This document shows, one piece after another, positions 1 to 6,552 of a stretch of DNA of 8,994 bases. The position numbers were made by a program, and so were the translations under genes. Each line of letters begins with the position of its first letter. Within the stretch, counting starts at the first letter, position 1. The notes under the pieces are model-generated. The model made no database searches and had not been told where the DNA came from. It saw nothing but the letters and a program-made list of their open reading frames with translations. Source of the stretch: Clostridia bacterium (GTDB lineage: Bacteria > Bacillota > Clostridia > Oscillospirales > QAKW01); assembly GCA_017442025.1 (NCBI GenBank), contig JAFSBD010000125.1, positions 1 to 8,994 of the forward strand, written 5' to 3'.

Positions 1-2006
1 GAAAGTCCATCGGTGGCCATAATCAAAAAGTCTCCATCCTCAAATTTGAAGGTGTTTTGTTGCAGGCGGTCTTTTTCCGTCAATCCTAAAGGAACTCCGC
101 CGCCTGAGTATACGATAATTTGATTATTCTTAATGATAAAACTATCAAATGCACCGGCTTTAAATAATTCGGCGGAACCGTTTTCTAAATCGATGGAGCA
201 GATGTCAATGGTTGAAAATAGTCCATCCTGTCGGAAGCGGGCGGTAGCTTGATAAACATTTAGCGCGTTTTCGATGGATAATCCGCCGATGATCAGTTTG
301 CGAAGACTTTGGACCATTAATTCGCTTTGTAATCCTGCTTCCAATCCGCTGCCCATACCATCGGCTAATAATAGATAATAATGTTCTTTCCCGATTGAAA
401 ATCCGATTGCCTGGTCGCCGCAAATTTTTTCTCCATCCTTGGTTTTGCATATAGCAGCGCAGGAAAGGGAATAGGCACTGCATTCCTTGATGCTGGCAAT
501 TAAATCACCGTTTTGGGGTGTAATTTGAATGGAGAATCCCCTTTCAAAATAAGGACAGACACATTCTTTGATAATTTTCTTAAAAAGAATATCTTCTTGA
601 GCATTGAAAGTGATATTGCACCGTCTGCAATTGAACTCGTCAACTATAAAGCAAATATCCTTTATATTTATTTTTCGTTCAAGAAGCTCTTTTTTTAGGT
701 TTTTCTCCTCATCGGCAAGAAAATAAATGGTTTTTAATGCGGAATTCATGCGTAGTTCCATTCGTCTGGTAAGGTAATCCAGTTGTTCGGTGAGGTCATC
801 CAACGATTCACCGGTATTTTGCTCAAATTGTTTTTCTAAAATTTCTTTCATTGCTTTGGGTTTAATGCAAAATGGGATCGTAGTTTCGATATTTCCGATC
901 GTTCCATGCTGATTAAAGCCGTTTCGAAGTGTATCAATTGTTTCAAGTAATTCCGGTTCATTCTTGCTGTAACATATTTCGGCTTTGGGGCAAATCTTTT
1001 CGCATTCTTTTTTGCAATGCTGCAAAACCTTGCTATTGGATTTTTTTTCTTTTTTTCCATTGTTTCCTTTAACCGGAATGTAGGCGGATAAGAACGCGCG
1101 TAATTTATCTTTTGGAATTGCAAAAGTAATTGCGTAGGAAAGAAGAGGTTCGGCAAAATACCAGTAGTTCCAAGGGAAGCGTCCGAAAAAGATCAATGCC
1201 GCATAGTAAACCAACAAAAATGAGGTGTATGCAAATTGGTTTGAAAAATTGGAAAAGACGCATGCAGCCAATGAGCCAACGGTTGTAGCTGTGAAAATCG
1301 CTTCGCCGCCATCGGAAACAGCCGATAGAATGATCCCCAGGCAAGAGCCGAGAACGGCGGTATGGCTTGTCTTTAAACACGGTAGAGCAAGAAAAAAGAT
1401 AGAAAGCGCAACAATACGAGCAACGCTCAGGTTAAAAATATAGGTGTTATGAAGAGCAATGAGAATTAAGATCAGTGTTATGATCGCGGCGATGATCTCT
1501 TTAGCGGTCAGGAAGCAATTACGTCGAAAAGCGTTGGAGGCATAATTTATAAAATAAATGCAGCAGCAGATCAGTAAACTTTCTCCAACCAATACGAGAA
1601 CATTATATAACGTTAATTGGCCTACCAAAAGAAATAAAAAACCGGAGGTAAAGCAGCAGCACGCAGACAGAACCGCCGTATCTCGCTGAACCATATTTAG
1701 AGACTTTTGAAAAACCATATAAATAACATAGACCATTGTCAGTGCAGTAATGTATTTAAATGTGGAAAGGTTAAAAGCGGCAAATAGATATCCAATTGCA
1801 GACCCTAAGTAGCAAAAAGTGGGAACTAACCCAATCCTACTGCTGGTGGATAGTAAAATAATTGAAAAGGGAGAAAAATTTTCGAATAGGGTACATTGGG
1901 CGGTTAAAAAACCAAGAATCGCTGAGAGAACGATCCGAAGGACATAAAAGAATGCAGTGGTTACCGTCGATTGAAAACGGTCTAAACGATTTTGAACTTT
2001 TATCAT
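1..2006 (-). CDS. spoIIE: Stage II sporulation protein E, PP2C-family phosphatase (3' end outside window)
   Basis: An uninterrupted minus-strand frame of 668 codons starts at ATG 2006 and runs off the left edge. In the family, SpoIIE sits in the polar septum, dephosphorylates SpoIIAA and so frees sigma-F in the forespore. The N-terminal 300 or so residues are a series of hydrophobic membrane segments, followed by a charged, lysine-rich linker and a cytosolic regulatory region with a cysteine cluster (C331, C335, C339, C345) and a CRRC pair (C460, C463). The C-terminal PP2C domain shows the metal-binding aspartates in order: D531 in CGDQAIG, D549 in LLADGMGSG and D666 in MATDGL. By comparison with the family (about 750-830 residues), roughly 80 residues are missing at the edge. 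The start is supported by AAAGGAG six bases upstream. The gene diverges from mutY. Identification is firm from the membrane plus PP2C architecture and these motifs. Confidence 0.93.
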   Translation of the reverse strand, partial: MIKVQNRLDRFQSTVTTAFFYVLRIVLSAILGFLTAQCTLFENFSPFSIILLSTSSRIGLVPTFCYLGSAIGYLFAAFNLSTFKYITALTMVYVIYMVFQKSLNMVQRDTAVLSACCCFTSGFLFLLVGQLTLYNVLVLVGESLLICCCIYFINYASNAFRRNCFLTAKEIIAAIITLILILIALHNTYIFNLSVARIVALSIFFLALPCLKTSHTAVLGSCLGIILSAVSDGGEAIFTATTVGSLAACVFSNFSNQFAYTSFLLVYYAALIFFGRFPWNYWYFAEPLLSYAITFAIPKDKLRAFLSAYIPVKGNNGKKEKKSNSKVLQHCKKECEKICPKAEICYSKNEPELLETIDTLRNGFNQHGTIGNIETTIPFCIKPKAMKEILEKQFEQNTGESLDDLTEQLDYLTRRMELRMNSALKTIYFLADEEKNLKKELLERKINIKDICFIVDEFNCRRCNITFNAQEDILFKKIIKECVCPYFERGFSIQITPQNGDLIASIKECSAYSLSCAAICKTKDGEKICGDQAIGFSIGKEHYYLLLADGMGSGLEAGLQSELMVQSLRKLIIGGLSIENALNVYQATARFRQDGLFSTIDICSIDLENGSAELFKAGAFDSFIIKNNQIIVYSGGGVPLGLTEKDRLQQNTFKFEDGDFLIMATDGL

Positions 2007-2032
2007 GGAGAACTCCTTTGTTTTTTGTTCTT

Positions 2033-2067
2033 ATTATAAATGGATGGTGTAAAGCGATTTTGTCGTA
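2033..2067 (-). promoter_or_regulatory. Candidate Spo0A-controlled promoter of spoIIE
   Basis: On the minus strand a perfect TATAAT -10 (2033-2038) lies about 27 bases upstream of the spoIIE ATG. Seventeen bases further upstream, where a -35 should be, is the poor hexamer AAAATC (2056-2061). Directly at its edge is TACGACA (2061-2067), equal to TGTCGTA on the plus strand, which matches the Spo0A box TGTCGAA at 6 of 7 positions. A weak -35 combined with a 0A box is the known layout of Spo0A-activated sigma-A promoters such as those of spoIIE and spoIIG in Bacillus. The sites are seen; the control by Spo0A is inferred. Confidence 0.5.
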
Positions 2068-2102
2068 ATTTTGAAGGAAAAGAAATATTTTTAAAAAATT
2101 CA

Positions 2103-2131
2103 TAGATATTTTCTTGTTTTTCCGTTATAAT
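2103..2131 (+). promoter_or_regulatory. Candidate sigma-A promoter of mutY
   Basis: A perfect TATAAT -10 (2126-2131) is preceded, with a 17-base spacer, by TAGATA (2103-2108), a 4 of 6 match to TTGACA. The expected transcription start is near 2138, only about three bases before the mutY ATG, so the message would carry almost no leader. The DNA here is AT-rich, so a chance match is possible. Confidence 0.4.
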
Positions 2132-2140
2132 AGTGTCATT

Positions 2141-3217
2141 ATGAAAAAAGATGTTGAGATCATTAAAAATGAATCCTTGCTTAAAGAGATCGTCGCCCCG
2201 TTACTGAGCTGGTATGATTTAAATAAGCGTGATCTTCCTTGGCGCCATAATTCGACCCCTTATCGGGTATGGATTTCCGAGATCATGCTTCAGCAAACGC
2301 GGGTAGATCCTGTGATACCGTATTATCAACGATTTATGGAGACCTTTCCCGATGTCCAAACATTAGCTACTGCTTCGGAAGATCTTTTAATGAAGCATTG
2401 GGAAGGGCTTGGGTATTATAGCCGTGCTCGCAATCTGCAAAAAGCGGCACGTCAGATCGTTGAGATGGGCGATTTTCCTACGGATTATGATGGATGGTTA
2501 AAATTACCCGGTATTGGGAACTACACAGCCGGTGCCATCTGCTCCATCGCTTTGGGTTTGCCGACCCCTGCGGTAGATGGAAATGTATTGCGGGTTTTAT
2601 CACGGATTCTATGTTCGGAGATGGATATTGCATCCGCCGAAGTAAAAACCGCCTTTACCAAGGCTCTCAGTAAGGTTTATCCTTCCGGCAAGACATCGGA
2701 ATTTACCCAATCCTTAATGGAACTTGGAGCAACAGTCTGCCTGCCAAACGGTGAACCGTTATGCGACCAATGCCCGGTGCGCGATTTTTGTATTGCGCGT
2801 CGGGAAGAGCGAACAGATGAGATTCCCGTTAAGGCCCCTAAAAAACAACGAAAGATTGAAAAAAAGACCGTGTTCATCCTGCGTTATGGTAATGAAGTGG
2901 CATTGCATCAGCGTCCTGATAAAGGTTTACTGGCTAAATTATGGGAATTTCCGAATGTGGGATCAGCTTTGACACCTAATGAGGTAATGACGTTATTAAA
3001 GGATTGGAATCCTTTGGAGATAAAGCGTTTAAGCGATTCTACGCATATTTTTTCCCATATTGAATGGCATATGCGGGGATACGAGGTTTCTTTAGGCGTA
3101 AAAAATGCGGATTATGAATGGGTAACCATTCACAAAGCCTTGGAAGAAAAAGCGATTCCAAGCGCATTTCGTTGCTATCTGAACCACCTTAAAGATTTAC
3201 GGTATGAGGAGATTTAA
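2141..3217 (+). CDS. mutY: A/G-specific adenine glycosylase MutY
   Basis: A protein of 358 residues, normal for the family, that removes adenine mispaired with 8-oxoguanine in base excision repair. Visible parts in order: LPWR and the catalytic glutamate E47 in SEIMLQQT; the helix-hairpin-helix LPGIGNYTAGAI (residues 122-133); the catalytic aspartate D146 in PAVDGN; four iron-sulfur ligands C200, C208, C211 and C217; and a C-terminal Nudix-like 8-oxoG recognition domain from about residue 235, including the FSH motif before EWHMRGYEV. The cysteine spacing is C-x7-C-x2-C-x5-C, one residue longer in the first gap than the usual x6. The start is uncertain. ATG 2141 has no Shine-Dalgarno sequence and sits just behind a TATAAT; an in-frame TTG at 2114 would lie upstream of that -10 and also lacks a binding site. 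The next gene begins one base after the stop, so the two are probably cotranscribed. Confidence 0.95.
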   Translation: MKKDVEIIKNESLLKEIVAPLLSWYDLNKRDLPWRHNSTPYRVWISEIMLQQTRVDPVIPYYQRFMETFPDVQTLATASEDLLMKHWEGLGYYSRARNLQKAARQIVEMGDFPTDYDGWLKLPGIGNYTAGAICSIALGLPTPAVDGNVLRVLSRILCSEMDIASAEVKTAFTKALSKVYPSGKTSEFTQSLMELGATVCLPNGEPLCDQCPVRDFCIARREERTDEIPVKAPKKQRKIEKKTVFILRYGNEVALHQRPDKGLLAKLWEFPNVGSALTPNEVMTLLKDWNPLEIKRLSDSTHIFSHIEWHMRGYEVSLGVKNADYEWVTIHKALEEKAIPSAFRCYLNHLKDLRYEEI

Positions 3218-3218
3218 T

Positions 3219-3740
3219 ATGAAACAGTTTTTTAAAACAGTCGGCTCGTTGCTGATGGATCAATTTGTCGGCATTTTATCAGCATCGATGCTGGTGTTGT
3301 GTGTGGCAACCTTTTTTAAAAACAGCCTTCTTGGTTTTATGCTTGCGTTTTTGATTTGTTTTGGATTTTATGCGTATGTTACATATAATTCATCTTTTAA
3401 AAGCGGCTTCCGCAATAGGCATCGTATAACGAAGGATAAATCCTATTATGGATATCTTTATATAGGCGCATTAGAAGGTTTGGTTGCAGCACTTCCGCTA
3501 TTTATTTTATACATTGCATATCGATCCACAAATTCCCCGGATTTGGCGTTTTGCTATATGATCGGTAATATGTATTGGACCTGGCCGATAGCAAGTATTT
3601 TCCCGAACCATCAGGAACTTGCTATACCGTTGGGATTTATACCGATGATTCTGATTCCTTGGATCGGCTATATTGCAGGGTATAAGAATTTTGTCGTTTT
3701 AGATCTTTTAGTTAAAATTTATAAGAAATTTGAAAAATGA
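3219..3740 (+). CDS. Small integral membrane protein of unknown function
   Basis: A protein of 173 residues that I do not recognise. It shows about four hydrophobic stretches, near residues 13-36, 38-57, 80-103 and 140-160. Between the second and third is a basic, tyrosine-rich loop (SGFRNRHRITKDKSYYGY). Between the third and fourth is an aromatic loop with MYWTWP. The C-terminus is lysine-rich, which suggests an inside-facing tail. ATG 3219 is preferred over an in-frame ATG at 3204 because GAGGAG (3206-3211) lies at the right distance, seven bases away; that site is within the last codons of mutY. The gene starts one base after the mutY stop and is followed at once by a terminator, so it is the last gene of the mutY unit. 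No catalytic motif is visible. It is probably real: good ribosome binding site, consistent hydrophobic pattern and a terminator right after the stop. Confidence 0.8.
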   Translation: MKQFFKTVGSLLMDQFVGILSASMLVLCVATFFKNSLLGFMLAFLICFGFYAYVTYNSSFKSGFRNRHRITKDKSYYGYLYIGALEGLVAALPLFILYIAYRSTNSPDLAFCYMIGNMYWTWPIASIFPNHQELAIPLGFIPMILIPWIGYIAGYKNFVVLDLLVKIYKKFEK

Positions 3741-3741
3741 T

Positions 3742-3771
3742 AACAGGCGTGGCTTTGGCCACGCCTGTTTT
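3742..3771 (+). terminator. Intrinsic terminator after the mutY unit
   Basis: A 12-base-pair GC-rich stem (3742-3753 with 3758-3769) encloses the loop TTTG and is followed by a short T run. It begins two bases after the stop codon of the membrane-protein gene. The T tract is only four bases long before a C, so termination may be partial and some read-through into cwlD is possible. Confidence 0.85.
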
Positions 3772-3799
3772 CATAATAGCTACGATCCTCTCATATATT
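3771..3799 (+). promoter_or_regulatory. Candidate sporulation-sigma (sigma-E or sigma-G type) promoter of cwlD
   Basis: TCATAAT (3771-3777) is followed after 14 bases by CATATATT (3792-3799). This resembles the Bacillus sigma-E pattern (a -35 like TCATATT, a spacer of about 14, a -10 like CATACAAT) and partly the sigma-G -10 with its CATA core. No good sigma-A promoter is seen in this short gap. The expected start lies just before or within the ribosome binding site, giving a very short leader. In B. subtilis cwlD is expressed from sigma-E and sigma-G promoters, which fits. Confidence 0.45.
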
Positions 3800-3804
3800 G
3801 TCAA

Positions 3805-3813
3805 GAGGTGATC
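3805..3813 (+). promoter_or_regulatory. Shine-Dalgarno sequence fixing the cwlD TTG start
   Basis: GAGGTGATC is a nine-base uninterrupted complement to the 3' end of 16S rRNA (consensus AAGGAGGTGATC). It decides the start of the next gene: TTG 3817 lies eight bases after GAGG, while the adjacent TTG 3820 would be eleven bases away. There is no ATG in this frame near the site. Confidence 0.75.
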
Positions 3814-3816
3814 GTA

Positions 3817-4509
3817 TTGTTGCTGAATAAACTCAAGGGAATTGTTGCGGTTTTTAGTATCTGCCTGGTTTTTACTGCGGTTGCATCTAAACTGCCGTAT
3901 TTTAGCATGATTCAAAATACTGCAAATAAGCAGATCCAGTATATTATCGATGCAGGGCATGGAATTCCCGATGGGGGAGCAGTCGGTGTTGACGGAACAA
4001 CCGAGCAAGAGCTGAACCTTGCAATTTCATTGGAAGTTGCAAAGTTGCTGAAAAAGAATAAAATATCTTTTGAGCAGACACGCTTGGATGAAAACAGTAT
4101 TTATACAGAAGGGGAGACCATCCATGCTAAAAAGGTTTCGGATGTGCGTCGGCGGATTGCAATCGCCCAAGAGACTCCCGGTGTTCCTTTTGTGAGTATT
4201 CACATGAATACTTATCCCAACAGCAGTGTTCACGGCATCCAGGTCTTTTATGGGGATGGAAATGAAAAAGCCAGAACTATTGCCCAATCCCTTCAGCAAG
4301 CGTTTAATCAGCAAATTCAGCCGGAAAATGCAAAGGTCATCAAACCGATTTCTAAAAACATTTATTTATTTTCACATATTCAAAATCCCTCAATTCTGAT
4401 TGAATGCGGATTTATTTCCAATAATGAAGAATTGAATAAATTAAAAAGCGAAGAGTATCAAGAAGATTTAGCAAAAATCATTGCCTCTGTGCTTATGAGC
4501 CAAGGTTGA
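3817..4509 (+). CDS. cwlD: N-acetylmuramoyl-L-alanine amidase CwlD, spore cortex type
   Basis: A protein of 230 residues (B. subtilis CwlD is similar in length). It has an N-terminal hydrophobic segment at about residues 8-24 serving as signal or anchor, then a single Amidase_3 zinc hydrolase domain without cell-wall-binding repeats. Visible motifs: IIDAGHG with the first zinc histidine, the glutamate of TEQELNL, SIHMN with the second zinc histidine, and ILIECGFISN with the catalytic glutamate. The long insertion ending in DVRRRIAIA and the KNIYLFSHIQNPS stretch resemble CwlD rather than vegetative amidases. In Bacillus, CwlD removes the peptide from muramic acid as the first step to muramic-delta-lactam in spore cortex, which germination enzymes need. 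It starts from TTG behind a very strong Shine-Dalgarno and has its own sporulation-type promoter. Amidase identity is near certain; the CwlD assignment is likely but not proven. Confidence 0.85.
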   Translation: MLLNKLKGIVAVFSICLVFTAVASKLPYFSMIQNTANKQIQYIIDAGHGIPDGGAVGVDGTTEQELNLAISLEVAKLLKKNKISFEQTRLDENSIYTEGETIHAKKVSDVRRRIAIAQETPGVPFVSIHMNTYPNSSVHGIQVFYGDGNEKARTIAQSLQQAFNQQIQPENAKVIKPISKNIYLFSHIQNPSILIECGFISNNEELNKLKSEEYQEDLAKIIASVLMSQG

Positions 4510-4534
4510 CTTTGGATTGAAATTCATGTAGAAT
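4506..4534 (+). promoter_or_regulatory. Sigma-A promoter of radA
   Basis: TTGACT (4506-4511) and TAGAAT (4529-4534) each match the sigma-A consensus at 5 of 6 positions and are separated by exactly 17 bases. The -35 overlaps the stop codon of cwlD. Start of transcription is expected near 4541, giving a leader of about 28 bases with AAAGGCGGT as ribosome binding site. It separates vegetative radA expression from the sporulation-type cwlD. Confidence 0.7.
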
Positions 4535-4568
4535 AATATCATAAGATGATAAAAGGCGGTTTGTATTT

Positions 4569-5927
4569 ATGGCAAAGATAAAGCAACTATTTGTCTGCAC
4601 AGAGTGTGGATATGAAAGCCCCAAATGGTTTGGGCAATGCCCCCATTGCCGTGAATGGAGCACCATGGAGGAAAAGGTCGTTCAGACCGGGGGGAATAAA
4701 TCATCTGTTTCAACCGCGGTTGCTTCGGAAATCAAACCGATCGGTGAAATTAAGGGCGGAAGTGAACTGCGTTTCTCTACCGGTTTAAAGGAATTGGACC
4801 GTGTTCTCGGCGGAGGGCTGGTGGTTGGATCGCTGACCCTTGTCGGCGGTGATCCCGGGATTGGAAAATCCACCTTGCTTTTGCAGATCTGTCAGCATTT
4901 GGGAAATGATAAGGTCGTTCTTTATGTATCGGGCGAGGAATCCATGAGCCAGATCAAGCTTCGGGCAGAGCGGCTGCAGGTAAATACTCAAAATCTTTTT
5001 CTTGCTTGCGAAACAAATGTTGAAAATATTCTTGCAACATGCTCTCTTAAAAACCCCGATATCTTAATTGTTGATTCAGTTCAAACAATGGTGAGCGATC
5101 ATGTTTCGGGTACGCCGGGAAGTGTTTCTCAGATCAAGGAAGCAACATCGGCGTTTATGCATTTGGCAAAGGAGCAGGGGATAACCGTATTTATTATCGG
5201 TCATGTTACCAAAGAAGGGGCCCTTGCCGGACCAAAAGTTTTGGAACATATGGTCGATACGGTTTTATATTTCGAAGGGGATAAAAATCTCAATTACCGC
5301 ATATTGCGGACCGTTAAAAATCGCTTTGGTTCCACCAATGAGATCGGCGTATTTGATATGCAAAACGGTGGCTTGAAAGAGGTGGATAATCCTTCCAAAA
5401 TGTTTTTGGAGGGACGCCCTGAAAATGTCCCCGGGACATGTGTTACTTGCATTTTGGAGGGGACAAGGCCTGTTCTTGCGGAGATTCAGGCACTCGTTTC
5501 AAAAACAAGTTATCCCGTTCCGCGGCGTATGGCCAGCGGCATTGATTTTAACCGTATGGCGCTGTTGATCGCTGTTTTGGAAAAGCGGGCAAACTTTGCG
5601 CTTTATAATCAGGATGCCTATGTTAATGTTGTCGGCGGGTTTCGCGTTTTAGAAACTGCGGCGGATCTTGCAATTGTATTATCACTTGCTTCTGGGTTCT
5701 CGGATTTTGAAATGCCCGGCGATCTTATTGCAGTGGGTGAGATCGGCCTATCAGGGGAGATAAGAGCGGTTTCCTTTATTGAAAAACGAATTAAAGAGGC
5801 TCAGAAGCTGGGGTTTTCGCGTATCATGGTGCCCAGCCGTAATAAGATATCCGAAATAATTGATGGAATCGAAATTATTAAAGTCTCTTCTGTATCGCAA
5901 GCAATTTATAAATTGCGCAATAAGTAA
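4569..5927 (+). CDS. radA: DNA repair protein RadA (Sms)
   Basis: A protein of 452 residues, full family length. It holds an N-terminal C4 zinc finger (C10, C13, C24, C27), a RecA-like ATPase core with Walker A GDPGIGKST (residues 94-102) and Walker B ILIVDS (165-170), the RadA signature KNRFG (250-254), and a C-terminal Lon-protease-like domain without protease activity (from about residue 270). In the family RadA is a DnaB-type helicase that drives branch migration of recombination intermediates and acts with RecA in repair and transformation. ATG 4569 is supported by AAAGGCGGT eight bases upstream. It is transcribed from its own promoter and ends in a terminator shared with the convergent HD gene. 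Lack of a neighbouring disA, its partner in Bacillus, is notable but not rare. Nothing is broken or missing. Confidence 0.97.
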   Translation: MAKIKQLFVCTECGYESPKWFGQCPHCREWSTMEEKVVQTGGNKSSVSTAVASEIKPIGEIKGGSELRFSTGLKELDRVLGGGLVVGSLTLVGGDPGIGKSTLLLQICQHLGNDKVVLYVSGEESMSQIKLRAERLQVNTQNLFLACETNVENILATCSLKNPDILIVDSVQTMVSDHVSGTPGSVSQIKEATSAFMHLAKEQGITVFIIGHVTKEGALAGPKVLEHMVDTVLYFEGDKNLNYRILRTVKNRFGSTNEIGVFDMQNGGLKEVDNPSKMFLEGRPENVPGTCVTCILEGTRPVLAEIQALVSKTSYPVPRRMASGIDFNRMALLIAVLEKRANFALYNQDAYVNVVGGFRVLETAADLAIVLSLASGFSDFEMPGDLIAVGEIGLSGEIRAVSFIEKRIKEAQKLGFSRIMVPSRNKISEIIDGIEIIKVSSVSQAIYKLRNK

Positions 5928-5960
5928 AAATAAGCCTTGCAAACGCAAGGCTTATTTTTT
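5926..5960. terminator. Bidirectional intrinsic terminator between radA and the HD gene
   Basis: A long perfect inverted repeat: AAAAATAAGCCTTGC (5926-5940), loop AAAC, then GCAAGGCTTATTTTT (5945-5959). It has a T run on the right for plus-strand transcripts and, because of the A run on the left, also one for minus-strand transcripts. It overlaps the radA stop codon and touches the stop codon of the HD gene, so one element ends both converging units. Confidence 0.92.
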
Positions 5961-6552
5961 ATCGTTTTTCTTCTAAATAAAGGGAGGCTTCCATGTCAGC
6001 AGTAGCCAAGGCGAACGCTAAGGGATACATTTCAAATGCCTTGGAACAATTGCGAATATCCTTTTCTTCGGAAAAGCCCATGTGGTAGCGTATAGCAAAG
6101 GCTTCTTCACGTGTTAAACGCATAAATCCGCCGATAATATAAACGCTCTTTTCGCCGTGGCCATAGGGGAGATTGTCGTCAAATTCATAGTAGGGGACCT
6201 TCTCCCAAACACCTGCATCATTTTTAACGTTGCGCATAGAGGTCTTATAAACATTTACTTTGCAAAGATCATGAAGTAATGCAACAATTGCAATGGATTC
6301 GTCGCTATATTCGTTGGCGAAAAGGGTTTTGGTATAGGGGCGTTTTAAATATTCGCAGAGGCACTGATATACATTCAGACTATGCTCACATAGTCCACCG
6401 GGGTAGTTGCCGTGAAATCGTGTGCTGGCAGGGGCGATGAAAAAATCAGAACCGTTTCCGCAAAGGTATTCTAACAATTCTTCGGCCCCCTCGCGTTTAA
6501 TAAGCGAGCGATATAAGGAACAAAATTTTTCTTTTAGTTCAAGTGGTTGCAT
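5959..6552 (-). CDS. HD-domain metal-dependent phosphohydrolase, substrate unknown
   Basis: A protein of 197 residues with the full set of HD-superfamily metal ligands: H57 in GGLCEHSLNV, the H94-D95 pair in ALLHDLCK, H132 and H157 in the following helices, and D186 in ATADMEA. Proteins of this fold cleave phosphate esters or phosphodiesters (nucleotides, oligonucleotides or signalling nucleotides). The surrounding pattern recalls the HD part of YhaM-type 3'-5' exonucleases, but there is no room for an N-terminal OB-fold, so the substrate cannot be named. The chosen ATG 6552 has AAGGAGG five bases upstream; ATGs further upstream at 6582, 6576 and 6567 in the same frame have no comparable site. 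The start overlaps the end of the ytvI-like gene by 14 bases, which indicates translational coupling. It ends at the shared terminator. Confidence 0.88.
   Translation of the reverse strand: MQPLELKEKFCSLYRSLIKREGAEELLEYLCGNGSDFFIAPASTRFHGNYPGGLCEHSLNVYQCLCEYLKRPYTKTLFANEYSDESIAIVALLHDLCKVNVYKTSMRNVKNDAGVWEKVPYYEFDDNLPYGHGEKSVYIIGGFMRLTREEAFAIRYHMGFSEEKDIRNCSKAFEMYPLAFALATADMEASLYLEEKR

Noticed and set aside
205..483. Open frame of 92 codons on the minus strand
   Set aside because: It lies within spoIIE in another frame; the spoIIE frame carries the conserved PP2C motifs over the same DNA.
2007..2140. A small gene between spoIIE and mutY
   Set aside because: Open frames there are extensions or shadows of the flanking genes without ribosome binding sites; the stretch is better explained as two divergent promoters.
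3730..3816. Longer N-terminus for cwlD starting at TTG 3730
   Set aside because: It would run through the terminator hairpin and has no ribosome binding site; the strong site at 3805-3813 fixes the start at 3817.
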